A stretch of DNA of 11,922 nt from HGM12998 sp900756495 (GTDB taxonomy: Bacteria; Bacillota; Clostridia; Oscillospirales; Oscillospiraceae), in contig CAUEFI010000037.1 of NCBI GenBank assembly GCA_958477305.1, positions 1-11,922 of the forward strand. The letters are read 5' to 3'. A model generated the notes under the pieces. That model was not told the origin of the DNA, ran no database searches, and was given only the letters and a program-made list of their open reading frames with translations. The position numbers were made by a program, and so were the translations under genes. Shown here one piece after another: positions 11,170 through 11,922 of the stretch; positions within the stretch are counted from its first letter, which is position 1; every line of letters starts with the position of its first letter.

Positions 11170-11922
11170 TTAGTGCGCGCTAAAGATGCTGCGCGCTATC
11201 GTCCCGGTCTTGAACAGCATGAAGCAGAGCAAAACCGTATAGCCCACGGTGCCCCAGATCGCCCCGATGGGATCTCCGCCCGTGGCAATTCCCTGGATCA
11301 GCACCGCATAGATTGCAACACACACCAGAATGAGCATCCCCTGGAAGCCCACGGCAAAGAGGGAGCGCAGATAGTTCTGCCCCATCTGTCCCACTTCCCG
11401 GTGGGAGATGGTTGCCATAGTGATCGGGGCCAAACTGGTGAGCAAATAGATTTCCAGCATCCTCCCGTAGACCAGGACGAAAATGACGATGCCCAGCGCC
11501 CACATGGTAACGCCGATAATCGAGGACTGGAGCCATAGGCCGAGAAGCGGCCCTAAGTCCATCCCCTCCAGGGTGGTTTCCAGTTCCGTGATCATATCCG
11601 GCGTGATGTCCGTGGAGCCCTGGATCAGACCGCCCGCCTGGGCGATCACCGTCTGCGACACGTCAAAGACGGCCATCACAATATCAAAGGTATTTGAGAG
11701 AATGAAGATGGCACAAGCCGTTTTGAACATCCACTTGTAGATATTCGCCACGTCAAACTCGTGCATATTGTTCTTTTCCAAAAGCATCTGAATGAGCTCA
11801 TAGGTGGCAACAAAGGTCAGTACCAGCCCGGCAATCGGTAAAATCACCGTTTCGGAAAGCTGGCGGATGAGGGAAAATACCCCGGCGTTCCACGCCGCCG
11901 GGGTAGTCCCCACCTGTACCGC
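11170..11922 (-). CDS. VirB6/TrbL-like membrane protein (CD1112-type), 5' end outside window
   Basis: At least 250 residues are visible and the frame is open to the right edge, so the N-terminus is missing. Several hydrophobic helices are visible: VILPIAGLVLTFVATYELI, WMFKTACAIFILSNTFDIVMAVF, IIGVTMWALGIVIFVLVYG, MLILVCVAIYAVLIQGIA and GTVGYTVLLCFMLFKTGTIA. Between them lie a short charged loop (LLEKNNMHEFD) and a soluble stretch (STDITPDMITELETTLEGMDL). SLAPITMATISHREVGQMGQNYLRSLFAVGFQGMLI is the recognisable core of VirB6-like channel proteins in CTn elements. It would form the membrane pore with PrgI and VirB4. The TAA at 11172-11170 is followed by a short gap and the 83-residue gene. Confidence 0.9.
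   Translation of the reverse strand, partial: AVQVGTTPAAWNAGVFSLIRQLSETVILPIAGLVLTFVATYELIQMLLEKNNMHEFDVANIYKWMFKTACAIFILSNTFDIVMAVFDVSQTVIAQAGGLIQGSTDITPDMITELETTLEGMDLGPLLGLWLQSSIIGVTMWALGIVIFVLVYGRMLEIYLLTSLAPITMATISHREVGQMGQNYLRSLFAVGFQGMLILVCVAIYAVLIQGIATGGDPIGAIWGTVGYTVLLCFMLFKTGTIARSIFSAH

Noticed and set aside
11174..11198. Direct repeat TGCGCGCTA twice at the end of the virB6-like gene
   Set aside because: Only two 9-bp copies in coding DNA with no associated structure; this is explained by codon use in GC-rich sequence.

Overview
The window is a piece of an integrative and conjugative element of the Tn1549 / Clostridioides CTn type (the 'CD11xx' family). All supported genes lie on the minus strand, so the biological order runs from the right edge to the left. 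The DNA is GC-rich, Shine-Dalgarno sequences (AAGGAGG-like) are strong, and the gene content (CD1112-like VirB6, PrgI, CD1110-like VirB4, CD1108-like NlpC/P60 protein, DUF4315, DUF4366, Cys_rich_VLP, MobC, MobP-type relaxase) is typical of high-GC gut Clostridia, probably Oscillospiraceae or relatives. Species assignment is inference. Neither end of the element, nor an integrase or cargo resistance gene, is visible.

Layout in transcription order: VirB6-like membrane protein (11922-11170, cut by the window edge); an 83-residue unknown protein; two DNA methyltransferases (a beta-class DPPY enzyme and an MT-A70 DPPW enzyme); PrgI; VirB4 ATPase; an NlpC/P60 cell-wall hydrolase with an N-terminal membrane anchor; DUF4315; DUF4366 surface protein; a 58-residue CxxC protein and a Cys_rich_VLP protein. 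This block is tightly packed with 1-53 nt overlaps. A roughly 175-nt structured gap follows, then an unknown 260-residue-class protein, a 54-residue protein and MobC (again overlapping). A second gap (1873-2029) holds a long inverted repeat and a very good sigma-A promoter (TTGTTG, 17 nt, TATAAT). It drives a small membrane protein and then, beyond an intrinsic-terminator-like hairpin, the relaxase. Together these are the DNA-processing set (MobC, relaxase) and the mating-channel set (VirB6, PrgI, VirB4, wall hydrolase, accessory surface proteins) of a Gram-positive type IV secretion system. The methyltransferases probably protect or mark the element.

The most unusual signal is a dispersed family of eight near-identical 25-bp palindromes (invariant core TGGACA-N3-TGTCCA, arms up to 11 bp) spread over the whole window, about one per 1.5 kb and nearly always at gene junctions. 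Four copies are read through as protein sequence at the ends or in the low-complexity part of conjugation proteins and methyltransferases; the others are intergenic, one nested in a larger inverted repeat beside the promoter and one immediately before the terminator-like hairpin upstream of the relaxase. This looks like either a multi-site binding sequence for an element-encoded DNA-binding protein or a mobile palindromic element that spreads into gene junctions. A second oddity is that the relaxase, and possibly PrgI and the 2549-3334 gene, have ATC/ATT where a start codon is expected behind a good ribosome binding site.
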